Shown one piece after another: positions 1 to 12,344 of a stretch of 64,000 nt of DNA. Position numbers and translations under genes: made by a program. A model generated the notes under the pieces. That model ran no database searches. It saw only the letters and a list, made by a program, of their open reading frames with translations, and had not been told where the DNA came from. This DNA comes from Lophium mytilinum (lineage: Eukaryota; Ascomycota; Dothideomycetes; Mytilinidiales; Mytilinidiaceae), in assembly GCA_010093605.1 (NCBI GenBank), contig MU004192.1:633774-697773 (forward strand). The letters are read 5' to 3'. How positions within the stretch are numbered: the first letter of the stretch is position 1; each line of letters begins with the position of its first letter.

Positions 1-386
1 ATCGCTTTCGAGTTGTTGCCACCGTAGTTCGAAGCAATCAACCCCTCCTTCTGCAAGCTGTGCGCAATAGTCCCCGTGTACTTGGTCGCAATCACCATCT
101 CGTCCCGCGTCCCACGGGTCTCCATCCACTCCCCGATCCATTGCTCGCTCTCGCCGTACTGGTAGTTCACAGCCGTGTCGATGAAGTTGCCGCCCTGCTC
201 GTAGAAGTAGTCCAGCATGGCGAAGGACGTTTCTTTGTTGCACTCGCCGAGGATATCCTTCCAGGCATCGCCAAAGTTCATTGCGCCCAGGCATATGGGG
301 CTGACTTTGACGGCCGCGGTGGGCGCGAGCAGACGGTGTCGTCCGAGAAGGGACTTTGGGGCTGGAGGTGCGGGCATGAGAGCCAT
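1..386 (-). CDS. Aldo-keto reductase, aryl-alcohol dehydrogenase / norsolorinic acid reductase-like (5' part only)
   Basis: The first 128 residues of an NADPH-dependent aldo-keto reductase; the rest lies beyond the left edge. The start is the ATG at 386-384, and an in-frame stop lies just upstream. The opening MALMPAPPAP is followed by SPICLGAMNFG (cofactor-barrel entry), then GGNFIDTAVNY with the family's Asp and Tyr, YGESEQWIGEW, and VIATKYTGT with the expected catalytic Lys. This order (Asp, Tyr, Lys) is typical of the AAD/NorB subgroup, which reduces aryl aldehydes or polyketide intermediates. No intron is seen in this part. The substrate cannot be told from sequence, and nothing in the visible neighbours indicates a biosynthetic cluster. 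Confidence 0.85.
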   Translation of the reverse strand, partial: MALMPAPPAPKSLLGRHRLLAPTAAVKVSPICLGAMNFGDAWKDILGECNKETSFAMLDYFYEQGGNFIDTAVNYQYGESEQWIGEWMETRGTRDEMVIATKYTGTIAHSLQKEGLIASNYGGNNSKA

Positions 387-1092
387 GATGACTTGTTTCT
401 AAGAATGTGTTGGGTGAGTTGGAGAGAGAGTGATAATTTGGTTGAGTTTGGTTGAGTTTGGTGGAGTGATCGAGGTCTCTTTGCCAGTTTTATAGAGATG
501 TTGGAAATAAGTGACCTCACAATACCACGGCGTTATGCCCAGTAACTCCGCAAGGAGTTAGGTCGAACCTCGGGCTGGCGCCAGCAGAAGTATGTACAGA
601 ACGGCGGAGTTCAACGATGCTTTGCAAGCGAAGTGTAACGCGGCCGGGCTTTAGATAAAACCCAGGTTGATCCCCCGCACACTGGTGATGTGTTTGGTCG
701 ATGCACCTGCAAAAGTTACTCAGCTTCCTCGGGTCTCCGTGAATGATTGGCATGAATGAAGGTTAAGCGAACATACAGGTCTCTCAGATATAGGAGTTGA
801 TAGGTAGAGAACTCTGACTCAATTGTGGTCTAAATGAAAGGCGTATAGCCATGTATATATATATGCAAATGCTTGCTGTAAATGAATATCATCAGCAAAA
901 TCGTTAACACGAAGTCTCCTCGAGCAAAAACTCCGCCTGCCAGCGACCATCCAGCCGGGCATCCCCAGATTCGCTTCCTGCATAATCCAACAATGCAACG
1001 CCGTCCCAGTGCCTGTCAAGGCTATGAAGAGGAAAATTGTACATGGAAACAGTAGAGAAATGCTGCTCGGAATCGCAGTGACCAGCCCCAAA
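387..1092. other. Intergenic, no gene seen
   Basis: Holds the promoter side of the aldo-keto reductase and the 3' flank of the membrane protein gene. Short frames here lack ATG starts or domain signals. No RNA gene or repeat was recognised beyond the short tandem repeat near 442-462. Confidence 0.6.
488..495 (-). promoter_or_regulatory. TATA-like box of the aldo-keto reductase
   Basis: On the minus strand this reads CTATAAAA, about 100 nt upstream of the reductase ATG at 386. Position and sequence fit a TATA element; there is no independent support. A 10-bp tandem repeat (ttgagtttgg, two copies) lies between it and the gene at about 442-462. Confidence 0.35.
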
Positions 1093-2577
1093 TTACCACG
1101 CGTCTCCAAAAATCTCCTTTGGACTTTGCACAATGTCGTTCTCTGTCGCGACCTTCTTGCCTTCAACCTTCTTGATCGCCTTGCGCTCCCTCTTGCCGAC
1201 CAGATGAGGCGTAATAGGTGTGATTGGCGTGAAAGGCATATAAGGACTGTATGGTGTAGCTGGCACACCTGTTCGGGGCGTCTGCAGAGACAGCTGGTCT
1301 CGCCTTCGGTCGACATAAGTGGTCTTCGTGGACGGTAAGGCGGCGGCTCCGTCGCCATAAGCGCGGAAGGGAAGCGCCCCTCCGCCTCCAGTAGCAGACT
1401 TCCCGGGCGATGATGTAGGCGCAGACCCAACGGCTGGTGGGTTGCTATAGGAGGAACCAGTGCGTTGCGGCGCTGGACGAGGCAGTGGTTGCACCTTGTC
1501 GAGACCTTCATAGGTGTAGTCTGCTTCAGGCGACGCGGGCGTAATTGGTGACATATCTGGAGGAGATGGTGGTGCAGGAGGATTGTAGAAGCGGGGTGAG
1601 AGGGGCGTGCGTGCCTCATCGTACATGTTTTCACCAGGGTACTTTTGGATGGGCCCGGAAATGCGCAGATTCTTCAGCCCGAGTCGCGATTTGCTGCTTG
1701 CGGAGCTCATAGACGGTGTTCGGTCCTTCTTTGACAACACGCTGCGTGGGCTCGCGGGAAGTGTTTTGGACGGACTTGATGGTGCGCGAGGTAGCGGCGC
1801 AGTCGCGGGAGGCTGGTGGAAATTCGGGGGGTAAATGGCTTTGACTGGACTTCGGGGACTGGTAGGGCTCGTAGGGTTGCTGTAGTTCGGCATGACGAGC
1901 CTCCCCTCTCCAGATGTATTGATCATTGGAGGTAGCTTCCTTGCTCCTCTGGGTGGGCTTTGTGCTTGTTCTTGTTGGTTCTTCGACCGGGTATCATCTT
2001 CATCGCTATCGTGCGTTGCGGTTGAAACAGCGCTATATGTATTCTTTTTGGCGTCGTGGTCCATCACTGCGGCATAGAGTCTTTCCATCTCAGATTGGCG
2101 TTGTGCTTTGGCTGAATCGATAATGGCTTGGTCGAAAGAAGTTGGGCTCTTTGCCTCGTCGGGGCTTATGGGGCTGCTAGCAACACTGTTCACACTTGTG
2201 GTGCTCTTCTTGAAGCCCCGCTTGAACCACGAGGTCGCAGACTTGGAGGATAGCGGCGACAATGGAGTTGCGTTGGCGTATGGTCGGGCCTTGACCAGCT
2301 CAATGTCCAGCGACTTGGGCGAGGTCTCTGCGTTGCGTCTCATCTTCCGGCCGACGGTAAGGAGCAGGACGCCCCAGATAAGTACGGTGACAACGTAGGC
2401 GCCGACGATGCCGCAGATTTGGGCCGGCAGGAGTTTTCTGTTTCGCGATGCGTGGGCGGAGAGGGGAGGGCCGTCCTCGGGAGAGGGAGCTGGGGCGTTG
2501 TAGATGAAACCAGGCTCAGCGCAGACGTAGTGGGCCAGAAGGAGGAGTGATGAGATTTCTCCCACACAGCTAAACAT
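1093..2577 (-). CDS. Single-pass membrane protein with Pro/Ser-rich tail, unknown function
   Basis: A single-exon frame of 494 residues from the ATG at 2577; the same frame is open further upstream but has no reliable ATG. A short hydrophobic N-terminus (about residues 8-20) may be a signal sequence. It is followed by a Pro-rich stretch, a clear membrane helix at about 53-75 (ICGIVGAYVVTVLIWGVLLL) and a stop-transfer GRKMRR. The remaining 400 residues are disordered and rich in Ser/Pro, with many SP/TP sites. The C-terminus carries PYSPYMPFTPITP followed by a basic RERKAIKK segment, a block I associate with conserved but uncharacterised filamentous-fungal proteins. It probably sits in the plasma or an internal membrane with the long tail cytosolic (positive-inside rule). 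Confidence 0.75.
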   Translation of the reverse strand: MFSCVGEISSLLLLAHYVCAEPGFIYNAPAPSPEDGPPLSAHASRNRKLLPAQICGIVGAYVVTVLIWGVLLLTVGRKMRRNAETSPKSLDIELVKARPYANATPLSPLSSKSATSWFKRGFKKSTTSVNSVASSPISPDEAKSPTSFDQAIIDSAKAQRQSEMERLYAAVMDHDAKKNTYSAVSTATHDSDEDDTRSKNQQEQAQSPPRGARKLPPMINTSGEGRLVMPNYSNPTSPTSPRSPVKAIYPPNFHQPPATAPLPRAPSSPSKTLPASPRSVLSKKDRTPSMSSASSKSRLGLKNLRISGPIQKYPGENMYDEARTPLSPRFYNPPAPPSPPDMSPITPASPEADYTYEGLDKVQPLPRPAPQRTGSSYSNPPAVGSAPTSSPGKSATGGGGALPFRAYGDGAAALPSTKTTYVDRRRDQLSLQTPRTGVPATPYSPYMPFTPITPITPHLVGKRERKAIKKVEGKKVATENDIVQSPKEIFGDAW

Positions 2578-4122
2578 GGTTATATGGCAGTCGCCAGGCT
2601 GATCTGCTCTCGCTGCGACGACGTTTGCGACGTGCAACGAAGCGGAGGGGCAGGCGAAGTGTAACAACGGGCATCACGGCGATTTGTAGGGGCAGCGGCT
2701 ATGTATATCGACCCACAGCGGTCTGGAGGCTTTGGTGGACGCAGCCTTTGGGCCAGTCGAGGTGGGATACAGCAGTTGGCAGCGGTGATTGGATAGGCGC
2801 AGGAAACATTGGTGATTCAAGCCAGGAACATGCATCGACTTTACCGCCCGCTAGGCCATCAGGGCTGCCGATAGGCGCACCGGGACGGCACTACGCGGGG
2901 GCTTCTAGGGCCTGACAGCCCGACTTTGCATGAGGCATGATGCCAGCACCACGAGGGGTCCCGTCCGCCGTGATTGTGCGCAGAAGACCCTGACTGCATA
3001 GCTTTGAGGATAACAATTGTGACGAGCGAGTGTCGATGGCATCCTATTCGCGATGTGAATGCCCTCATGCCTCGCCGTAGCCCCCTGTCGCCCGCAACGG
3101 CACGGTCCTGGTGTGGCTTCGTGCTTCTCCACACTTGTAAGCGCCCGGGCAGGCCAATCGCCGCCCAGGTCACTCCATCACCTCAAGACACCATCGCCTT
3201 ATCACGAGTCACATCCACCGACCGCAGTCCGTCAATGCACTAACGGGATTGTCGAGCACCGAGGAACGTGTCGTGTAGCCAGCCGGACGTGTAGGATAAG
3301 GCATCGTGGTGTGACTCGGGCTCGATACGAGCTTCACCAGTGGAAGCCTCCATAATGCGATTCAAGATGCCGGATGATCAGAAACAGCACGTCCTTCGGA
3401 TTATTGGGACAAACAGGACAGCCTTGTGAGATCCAATATATCAACGGCTCCAGGGGGAACGAGCTAAGCCTATCGTTTCGCAGCGAAGAAACCTCGCCTG
3501 GGAAAGCCGCACTCCTTTCTCGCCATGCGCGCTGGGGCTCCAGCATTCATTCGAGGACTGAGAGTGGATGTCTTTCGTCAGAGAATGTGATGTTACAGAA
3601 GAGGGAAGCAATGTAAATCCATCTCTTTCGTGTCTCTTTATCATTCAGATATGACTGGCGATCTTGCAAAGCTCCGGATACAGATGGAAATGCTTATGAA
3701 AACTGGTGCGAAATAACGATCATCTTTGCTTACTATAATCTCTATGACACTGATACTATAAGGTTTGGTGCTGGGAAAAGACACCTTGTCGCTTCCCTCT
3801 CAAGGATACAACCTCAAGAATGCCAGGACCCACCAGATCACGTGAGAAGCATCGCTAAGGTGGGTGTAGCGGATGAAAAAAAGAGGATCTGGAGGAGAAA
3901 AAATCCACAGCTCTCTACACCTCGCTTAACCCTCGAAGAGCCAAGACCTTCCTCTCGAAGCCATCACGTGCGCAATGATATCGTTATTTCCAATTTGATG
4001 GTTTGTAATCGTAACACATAGCTATGTAGGTAATAGCCTTCCAATATAGCAATTAAAGAGCCATCAGCACTCGGGTATCATATCCCCCGCAACGCCATCA
4101 ATGCCATCAACCCAGCAGCCCA
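2578..4122. other. Intergenic, no gene seen
   Basis: About 1.5 kb without a convincing coding region; the small frames lack ATG starts, domains or splice support. Two TCACGTG motifs lie at 3838-3844 and 3964-3970, near the 3' side of the BRAP2/Etp1-like gene. Confidence 0.55.
3838..3970. promoter_or_regulatory. Two TCACGTG E-box motifs 126 bp apart
   Basis: Identical 7-mers at 3838-3844 and 3964-3970 contain the CACGTG core bound by bHLH factors such as Cbf1. They lie downstream of the BRAP2-like gene and more than 1 kb upstream of the minus-strand membrane protein's start, so no target gene is obvious. Two copies by chance are possible. Confidence 0.25.
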
Positions 4123-6440
4123 TCAAGCCCGCTGCTTCCCCTTCCCCTTCCTTCTCCCCTTCTTCTCCTCGTCTTTACCAGGACCCAGCTCCATCTTCCC
4201 TGCCTCCACCTCTCCGTCCTGCAGTCCCAAAACCTCATTCTCCTGCATTTCCTTCAGTTTCTCCTGCCCGCTAATGAAGAAGCTTAAGTCCCGGTTCTGC
4301 TCCTCCAAGTCCGCCTTCTCCTTCTCCACATCCTTTACTTTCGTCTCCGCCTCCGCAACCTTGGACTCCAGGAACGCGATACGCGTCATGAGAGACTCAT
4401 TGATCGTCTTTTCCTCCTGATACTGCTTCGTGAGCCTCCTAGCCAGCTCTTGCGCAGAAGTCGCGCGCGCCGCGTGCCGCGCAGAGTCCCGCTCGAGACT
4501 CTTGATGGACGCCTGCGCCTCTTCGTGCTTTCGTGCCAGCGCTGCGAACTGCTGCGACAACGCCGACGCGGTGCGGGACGCCTCGTCTGCTGCTGAGGCG
4601 GCTTGAGCGGCCTTGTCCGCCGCGCGCTCGACTTGCTCTTCGAAATAGGCTCGCTGAGATTCTAGCTGCGACGTGAGGAGGTAGGCATACTCTGTGCCCA
4701 TGTTGTCGAGCTTCTCGCGCGGCACGGTGTCGGCTGCGTAGCCCGTCATGGTATTCGAGTCGCCGGGAAGATAGGGGTGGCGGAGCGAGGATGCGGGGAG
4801 GTCTACGAGTTTCCCGTCGGCTTTGTTCTGGATTAGACGGTGGACGTAGCCGTCGCCGGCATAGTCCCAGACGTGTTGGGTTACGACGTCCATTGCGTAG
4901 GAGTGCGATGTTGCCTCGTAGTGGGCGAAGGCGTGGGCGGAATCGTATCGACCACATCCTGTGTTACCGCAGATAAGGCTAGGAATTGTAAGTTTGTACT
5001 TCTTGGAAAATGGGAGGCTATGCGTACCAAATCCACAGATTGGAAGTTGATCCGCAGACGCTGCACTCGTTTTCGGGGGCTTCCCCATCGCCATGACCTC
5101 GCCCTATCAGCGCATCATTCTGGGTATACCGACACACAGGACAACCACTGCCTCGCCATTTCTCTAGACATGCACAATGGAAAACATGCTGGCACAGGAT
5201 CGTAAGAAGTCCAGTTGTCTCATCCATCCGTTCTAAGCAGACCGGGCATGTTGGGAGCTCAACGAGTGAAGGAGTGGGCGGAGCTAGTGGTTTGGTAGTG
5301 AGAGATGATGCGAGCGGCGACGGCTCAACTGGGGAAGAAACCGTTGCCGGTAGTGGTGCAGTCGGTTGAGCCGAAGCAGCAGGTGTGAAAGGATCGTTAT
5401 TCATATTTGGAAAACTTGACGGATCACGGTTGGAATCCGCCGTCTGAAACTCAATAGACTTGACAAACACAACATGGCAGTTCTCTGGCTATGTTACTGA
5501 TTAGCATCACACTCGTGAGGGATATCGGAAATATAATTACCTCCATGCTGTTGAAAGGCTTCCCATTCCACTCCTTCCTCCACTCCCTCGCCTTCTGAGC
5601 CTCCCTGAATTTCATGAGCACCATGTATTTATTCGTCCTTCCAGTCCTGATCAGCCGGAAGTGGCTCACGTCCTCCCTCGTCTGCTCGCCCACAAATCCA
5701 AGTAGATCTGACGGCGTCATGTACGATGGCACGGCTAGGATACACAGCGTTGTGCAGTCTTCCTCTGTGAAAGTTCTCCCATCTGATCCTTCGCCAGCTC
5801 CTACACTTTCCGAGCCCGTGCTCGACGTTGTCTCATCGTATAAGCCTGGCGTCTCTTGCCCATCCCGGTATAGATGTACCACTCCCCACCCAACTTCAGT
5901 ATTCTTGGGATCCGAAGGGACGAACTTGCCCTTGGTAGCTAGACCACCAGAGCTTGCTCCAACATGGGTTGTGTGATTCAACGATTTGCCCCGCGGTCTG
6001 CTCTCACCCCCGCTTGTGACTGCGCTCATATCTATGCTCTGGATCGAGACACTGCCAAACCGCCAGTCCTGCGAGGCTGGGTGCTGTGTAGGCGTGCTGG
6101 TCGAGGTCGGTTTGACCAGAGGCACTGGACTCTCGCGATGGTCCCCGGAAGAGTGTCCGTTGAGGTGGCTGAGCCTCCGCTGGGCGAGTGGTCGAGCCTG
6201 CGAGGTGGATAGAGGAGGAAGATCGCTGCTCAGAGTGGCGGTCTTGGATCGACGGTGACTCGGTCTACTCGGTATAGAGCCCCAGGAAGAGATCCTGTGA
6301 ACGGGAAGCTCGGAGGTGAATATGTCGGTACCTGACGGAGGTGTGTAGACAGGCTGCAGCGAAGTCCTAGACAGTTGCTGCGCACGCCCTGTAGGGTCTG
6401 GATAGAGCTCAAACGCGAGATGGAAAAAGTAAGATGGCAT
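4123..6440 (-). CDS. ETP1: BRAP2/Etp1-type RING E3 ubiquitin ligase
   Basis: Three exons: 6440-5541, 5488-5028 and 4978-4123, with introns of 52 and 49 nt (donors GTAATT and GTACGC). The product is 738 residues. After a disordered N-terminus comes the BRAP2 domain (about 215-305, ending FNSMEPENCHVVFVKSIEF, which is formed across intron 1). Next is a RING-H2 finger (about 380-420, CPVCLERMD ... CGHVFH-like CQHVFH ... CPVCRY), then a UBP-type zinc finger rebuilt across intron 2 (WICLICGNTGCGRYDSAHA), a long coiled coil (about 540-690) and a Lys-rich tail. This is the exact order of human BRAP2 and yeast Etp1. Those proteins bind ubiquitin and act as E3 ligases, in ethanol tolerance and turnover in yeast and as a Ras/MAPK modulator in animals. 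Confidence 0.92.
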
Positions 6441-7381
6441 TAGGACAGCTTCTCGGTGTCGCCATAAGCTTCGTGCATAGTGGAAGGCCGGTGGTGGGGA
6501 CGTTGCTGTGGATGGTGATGTTACGCAGTGGCACTGGGGATTTATTTGCGGAGTGGAATGAGCTCATCCCCGCCAACATCACGTCCCTGACCCGTTCACT
6601 GCAGATAGGGATAAAACTATGCCTCGGGTTTTATATGCTAAGCCTTGGTCGCTACCGTTCGACGTGCTTCGGCGCATCCTGAAAGTTTTGGTAAGAACAT
6701 AAGGTGGGAGATTGAATCAGTGGATTTTCACGTGGTGACAGTCGGCCTGCTTGCCACCGTTTATGGTGCTTCAGCACCTTGTCACAAATTGAGACAAGAT
6801 GAAGAGGCGGCGTCCCCATACTCATGTCCTAGGTATTAATGTACAAGGAGAGCATGTGTAAGCACGTTTGACGCTTTTCAACTTCAGTATGGCTTCAAAT
6901 CGAGGTATCCTGAGTATGGTTTGACGACTTCAAAAACAAGAACGCGAGGTGATGATGTGATATTTTGTTTTCATTTCCATCCGGCTTTTCTCCAATAGCT
7001 ATATATACACGCCAGGCCCGCCGACCCGCTGCACCATAAAATCTTAAAGCAAACTCCGTAAACATGCAGTAATGTCCGCCCAGCCGATCCTCAAACGCCC
7101 TTATAACGCTGATGCAAGTTTGAGGCCAATGCCTCCGAATGTCGGGACGATGCCGCGAGAGAGGGTATCACAGCATAGCGCTCAGACAAAAGAACAGGAA
7201 CAAGGCTAGCAAGCTTCCAGCCAAAAACCCCAATGAACGTCCTTCGTGGCTATCTTCAACGATGAAGAACTGGGCCTTCCTGATTGAAGGATATGCAATT
7301 AGGTGTTGGGGATCTCGTGAAGCCGTAGTTCGACTTGGAGCTGTCGATAATCGTTTTGCGGATCTTTAGGCTGAGGAGAGC
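6441..7381. other. Intergenic between ETP1-like and CDC4-like genes
   Basis: Contains the promoter of the ETP1-like gene and the 3' flank of CDC4. No ORF with ATG and coding character, RNA gene or repeat was recognised. Confidence 0.55.
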
Positions 7382-10300
7382 TCATGGCGCGTCTGCGTCA
7401 ACGACCTCCTCAATATCCTCAGCTCCCCGAGCTCGAGCCTCGTCAAGATCTTCGATTTCGCGACCTTTCGCATTGACAACGATCCTGCGGCCACGCTGAT
7501 CGGCTGGCACACCGTCTCGGGAAGCGCCGAAATCAAGCACCTAGAAGGTTTGTTAGCACTAGATCTTGCTTGTATCAAGTGACGACGCTTTTGCTTCTTA
7601 CCTCTATGTATGTCATGTTGTTACGCTGCACCGCCGCAACGCACCGCCGCTCATTGAACTTGACTTGCCAAACGCCACTTAGATCGGTCAATAGATCCTT
7701 GACGCATTCTCCAGTCTTGACATTCCACATCTTAAGCGTGCGGTCAGATCCTGAAATAACTTTCTGTCCATCATGCTGGAAGCACGTAATAGCACCTGTG
7801 TGTGCACTCAGAGTACTCTTGCACTGCCCATTCTCCGGATCCCAGATGCGTAGGGTAGAGTCCGCAGCTGCAGAAACGAGACGCTCATGACTGAGGTCGA
7901 GTAACCCGACGAGTGAGGTATGGCCCTCGAGATTGAATAGGCATTGACCAGTCTCAAGCGACCACACTTTAACCATGTTGTCCATAGATCCACTGATGCA
8001 TCGTTTGCGAGCATGATCCAGAACAACGCTGTATACCTTCTGTGCGTGCCCTTGGAGGCGGTGAACCGTTTCACCAGTCGATATTTTCCAGACACGAACG
8101 GTGCAGTCGTAACTACCACTAATGAGAGTATCTCCATGTGCAGCAATGGCTCGCACAGAGTGGTGATGGCCAGTCAAGGCGCGGACAAAATACTGGTTGT
8201 CGGCATCGTTTGCCGGCGGACCAGTCTGGATGATGGAACGCTCACCGGGCTGAGGGAGCTTCCAAACCCGCAGGCTCGAATCCCGGGAACCCGTAATGAT
8301 GAGCGGTTCTTTGGGCATCATGACCGGCAGGCCATCCACAATCTCTCCGGTCGGCGTTGGATTTAGAATGACGAGGCATCTAACTGTCGAAGTATGGCCT
8401 TGGAAAACGTGTGTGCACTTGCCCTTCTCAATGTCCCACACTCGCACTGATCTATCAGTTGATCCGGAAACCAGTGTGTTACCCTCATATTGCAGAGCCC
8501 ATACTCCGCCCTCGTGCCCTTCAAGATGGCTGCGGAGTGCTCCTGACTTTGTGTCATAGACGTTGATGTTAGTATCGTCGCTGCCAGTAAGAATCTTGTC
8601 CGTATCGAATTGGAGGCACGTGACGACGTGTCGTTGGTGGGCGCGGAAAGCGATGTGCTTCGGCCGCGTTTCTTCCTCCATCCAACTCTTCCGAATGAGG
8701 TGATGTCTGGTGTACAATGATTTAAAAAGGTGCAAGCTTCGTAGGCTGGGAAGTCCGATATTAGGATTCGGGACTGCCGAGATTGCTATGTTAGCAACAG
8801 CGATTGGACCGTGTGCATTCCCCAGAGACCGGCTCCAGCTTGGTGCTTGTGCCTTGCTCGTTGTCGGACCTTTCCTGCGTTGCTTCTTGGAGCTTCCAAG
8901 CTTCAACGAGGTGGCCTTCCTCTTAGGTCTGGTAGATATCGCTTTAGTACTCGCAGCGCCTTCGCTGTCGGCATAGCTGCCAACTGTGCTCGAGCCGGAA
9001 GACCCAGGCGAGTCTGCATCAGATTTGGCGGTGTATGCGCTGGCCCTTAAGTCCCGCTCGTAGCTCTCGGAAGAATGAGGATACTGCCAGCCCCAACCCT
9101 CTTTTACTGCTCGTTCCAGATCTCCATCCGGCAAGTCGTAGCCGTCCTTTGCTAAGAGGTCCTTCCAGGCGGTTTCGTCTGTGTCAACTATATGCCTCCA
9201 TTTTCTCGAGACTTGCGCGGCGTTGCACATGCTCTTGACATCCAGATATTTTAAAACGTTCAAGCCGAGCTCAAGTGGTAGCAGCCCGAGGAAATCGCAT
9301 TTTAATGCAGGGTTCACAACGTCAGCAACAAAATGGAGAGTAGGCTTTGTGCACCGACGGAGCAAGTGAAACATGACGTAGGTTTTCATCTGCTCCGGCA
9401 TCGAGTCAAAGGAGTCCAGCATCGCCGGTATACCCATGACGGTAGGGGTAGGAAGCTGGGGGTTCGGACTTGCACCATCGAGCCGGTCGGGTAGATCGAT
9501 GCGCTGCATCCGTGACGCAGAGCGGGTTTGTAGTTTCGTTAATCCGTTTGCTTGATCGGACCTGTCCTCCGAAAGATCCAGAATTGAAACCTCATATGGA
9601 TCCTCTTCCTGGCCGTCTCCACCTCTCAGCGAGTTGTGATTTGCGTTATGAGCAAGGTTTGCAGCAGCAGTGATTGGTGAGAGGCTCGGGCTCGGGAGGC
9701 TTGCATCCTGTGTTAAAACAGTGTCAAGGGGAGCGGGACGAGCTGGTCTTGCGAACGGTGCATCGCTGGAAGAAAAAGAAGCAGCCGGTTCCATGTCAGT
9801 CTCTGCAATGGGCGGGGTTGCGGAGATACCAGGGCCGTCCAGCACAGCAGCGTGAAAACGAGACTCATGTGCGGGAGTCGCTCCTTCGCCCGAGTTGGCA
9901 GTTGAAAGGTTCCTCGTCTGGTTTGCAAGCGATTGGCGTGCCTCTGCTTCCCGTAACCCCCAGGCATCCGGCAATAGCTGGCTTTCACCAAGAGTCTGTT
10001 TCCCTGAGCCAGAACTCTCGCCTTGGTTGGAGGACCGCAAATTGGACCTCCTCGAGCCACCTTTTATTTTAGGAATCTTGAAGCGTCCAGATGTCCCTGT
10101 ATCTGTGTCTGGAGTAGCAGGAACCGTTCCTTCAGCATCCTGAGAACCGAGTATTGTGGCACGAGCCTTCTTGCTCTTCCGTTGTAAGCTTGCCAGCTCA
10201 GCTGCTTCGGCGATGGACGGTGGGGAGGAGGAGCGCTTCCTGCGACCCGAGAGCGGCCTTGTTAGAGGGTCCGTTAGTGTAACACCAGTCATACCCGAGC

Positions 10301-10915
10301 TTTGTGTAGTACGGTTTGGCGTTTCGTACTGAGCGTTATAGTGCTGGATCGATTCCACTCTTCCATTGGCAGCGGTGAGGGCGTCATGTCGAGCGTTATA
10401 CTGATGGGAGTTATACATTAGCAATAGTCTATACCAGTCGGTCGAGCTCGGCAAAGTGGTGTGATGACAGGCAGGCTGTGGCCGATTAATCGTACCTCTT
10501 TGAGAGACTGTTGAACGTCGTCTGCTTCGCTGAAATAAGCTTGTGTCCCTCCGGCATCGAAGGCAAACCGCCTGACAGACTCCGGGGCGGGAGAGCACGC
10601 CAGAGGGTATATCTTGGGATCCCGCTCCACCAAACTCCGAGGTGCTCGCAACAAGATCGGCGGGAAGTCGATCTTTGTCGTCGTCGTAGTGGTTACGACG
10701 GTCGTGTGCGTTGTCGGGACATAGGACAGCTGGCCAAGGGTAGCATAGGATGCCTCCATCCCGGGGTCGAGTCCGTGGGCAGCCTCCCTTGCCGGCATGG
10801 TGTTTTTAGGTGCGGCAAAAGGCGATAGCGTCCCGGACCTCTCCGCTGTCGAAGCAAATGAAGCAAAGCCGTTTGTGTCTGCACTCGCTTCGGTATCGGT
10901 AGGGGAGGTGTCCAT
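7382..10915 (-). CDS. CDC4: Cdc4-type F-box/WD40 substrate receptor of SCF ubiquitin ligase
   Basis: Three exons: 10915-10496, 10400-7602 and 7540-7382 (introns 95 and 61 nt); 1125 residues. The start is the first ATG, giving MDTSPTDTEAS; upstream the frame has only GTG. A long disordered N-terminus is followed by an F-box at about 505-550 (LPLELGLNVLKYLDVKSMC) and a WD40 propeller at about 720-1065 with repeats such as GHEGGVWALQY, GSTDRSVRVWD and GSYDCTVRVWK. The last exon adds a 53-residue tail rich in Glu/Asp. Cdc4 recognises phosphodegrons on cell-cycle regulators and hands them to Skp1/Cul1. The GHEGGVWALQY repeat separates it from the related Met30/SconB. It probably acts mainly in the nucleus. 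Confidence 0.93.
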
Positions 10916-12344
10916 AGAAGGGAGGAGGGAGGATCCAGGGAGCCCCGAACGCGAGGACAACACGGCGGGAATCGCGTGTGAGATCTAGCTTTTCGAGGAT
11001 CAGGCCGTCATGGGTGTCCTTTCCAAACGGTGCTATCTGAATCGATCCAGGGCCGGAGCACTTTGGGGTGAGGGTAGTGGCGTCGTGACGGGTGCAAGAG
11101 GTCAGGTCTGCTTATGGCGGCACGATTAGGAGAGGTGAGAGCTTAGACGCAAAACGGAATACGTGATGAAATGAGACCGGTGGAGGAGACAAAACTCAAC
11201 CGAAAAACACGCCTGGCCGGAGAGGAAAGTGAGAGAGGAAGAGTGGGGAGTGGTGGTGTTGGTGGTGCGAAGGGGAGGGGTTCGCAGGTCGAAGCCCGCG
11301 GTGTTGGAGAGCTCGGCAAAGGTGCAGGTTGCCTCCTGCCTTCGAATTTCTCTCCCAACCTCAGCCACGTCCTGCCAACCCGCGCATTCGAGCAAACTCG
11401 GGGGAATATGTGGCATATATGGAATGCTGCTGGCTGGTAGGTCGCCAGGAGGTGCGCTCTCTGCGCGTCGGTCTATTTGCTTTGCATTCATATATCATGT
11501 TTCAGACAGAGCCGCTTGGCCGCCAGTATGAGGTCGTCTAAATCACTCACAGGCCTCACAACCTGCGGGCAACGTTGCACCATGTAGAAATGTGTTGGGA
11601 AAGAAAGGGACGCAAGGGCCCACGCACTTTCTGAATGCAACACCGACTGCGCCAACGCTGGCAGTGGATACAGCGTCGTGAGGGCATCATGAAGCAAATG
11701 GCAGGTGGCGAAGGATTCATGCTTGGCTTGGCCACTCACTTCAAGACAGGATAGCGTTGTGCAGACTTTTACCGCATTGTCACCACTTACATGACCTAAG
11801 TATCACAACACTGCGGGTTAATCAAAGCCGACTGCAGTAATCTGGATGGAACACACCTCTTCGTCCCGTTTGGTATATGTTGCGGTGACGCCCTCCGTCG
11901 ATCATGATACAACTCTCTTGCCGGGACAATAGAGCAGACTATTAGGCTATGAGGCGATTCCCTCCAAGCTCTCATGAGATCAGATCATCCACTGGGGAAT
12001 AGGCCGTTGATATTATGATAGATAGGTACGTATAGCTCTGACCAGCTTCTCTCTTCCCACTTCCTTGATGAGCTAGCGCCGTGAATATTCCTCATTTGTA
12101 CCGTTAATGCTCGTCTGGGAGAATAACAGCGAGTCCCAAATGGCCTCCTATCACGTCTCGATTTCCTCGGGTAGCCCTAAAGCAATTGTTTGAATATAGT
12201 GTCGCAATCGCTCAAGAGAGATTAATCTAATCCACTTACAGTTACCTCAACCTGCAGTGTCCAGCGACCCGATTAGCCCGCATAAACCATTAGCACGAAC
12301 GATCCTAAGAGCGATCCTAGGAGCGATCCGTTGAGACCATCAGT
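10916..12344. other. Intergenic upstream of CDC4
   Basis: Long CDC4 promoter/leader region. A minus-strand ATG frame of 121 codons (11491-11126) lies upstream of CDC4 on the same strand, but shows no domain; it could be an upstream ORF or chance. Nothing else was recognised. Confidence 0.5.

Noticed and set aside
819-1634. 271-codon minus-strand frame
   Set aside because: Overlaps the membrane-protein gene in another frame; low-complexity shadow translation rich in Arg, Ser and Leu.
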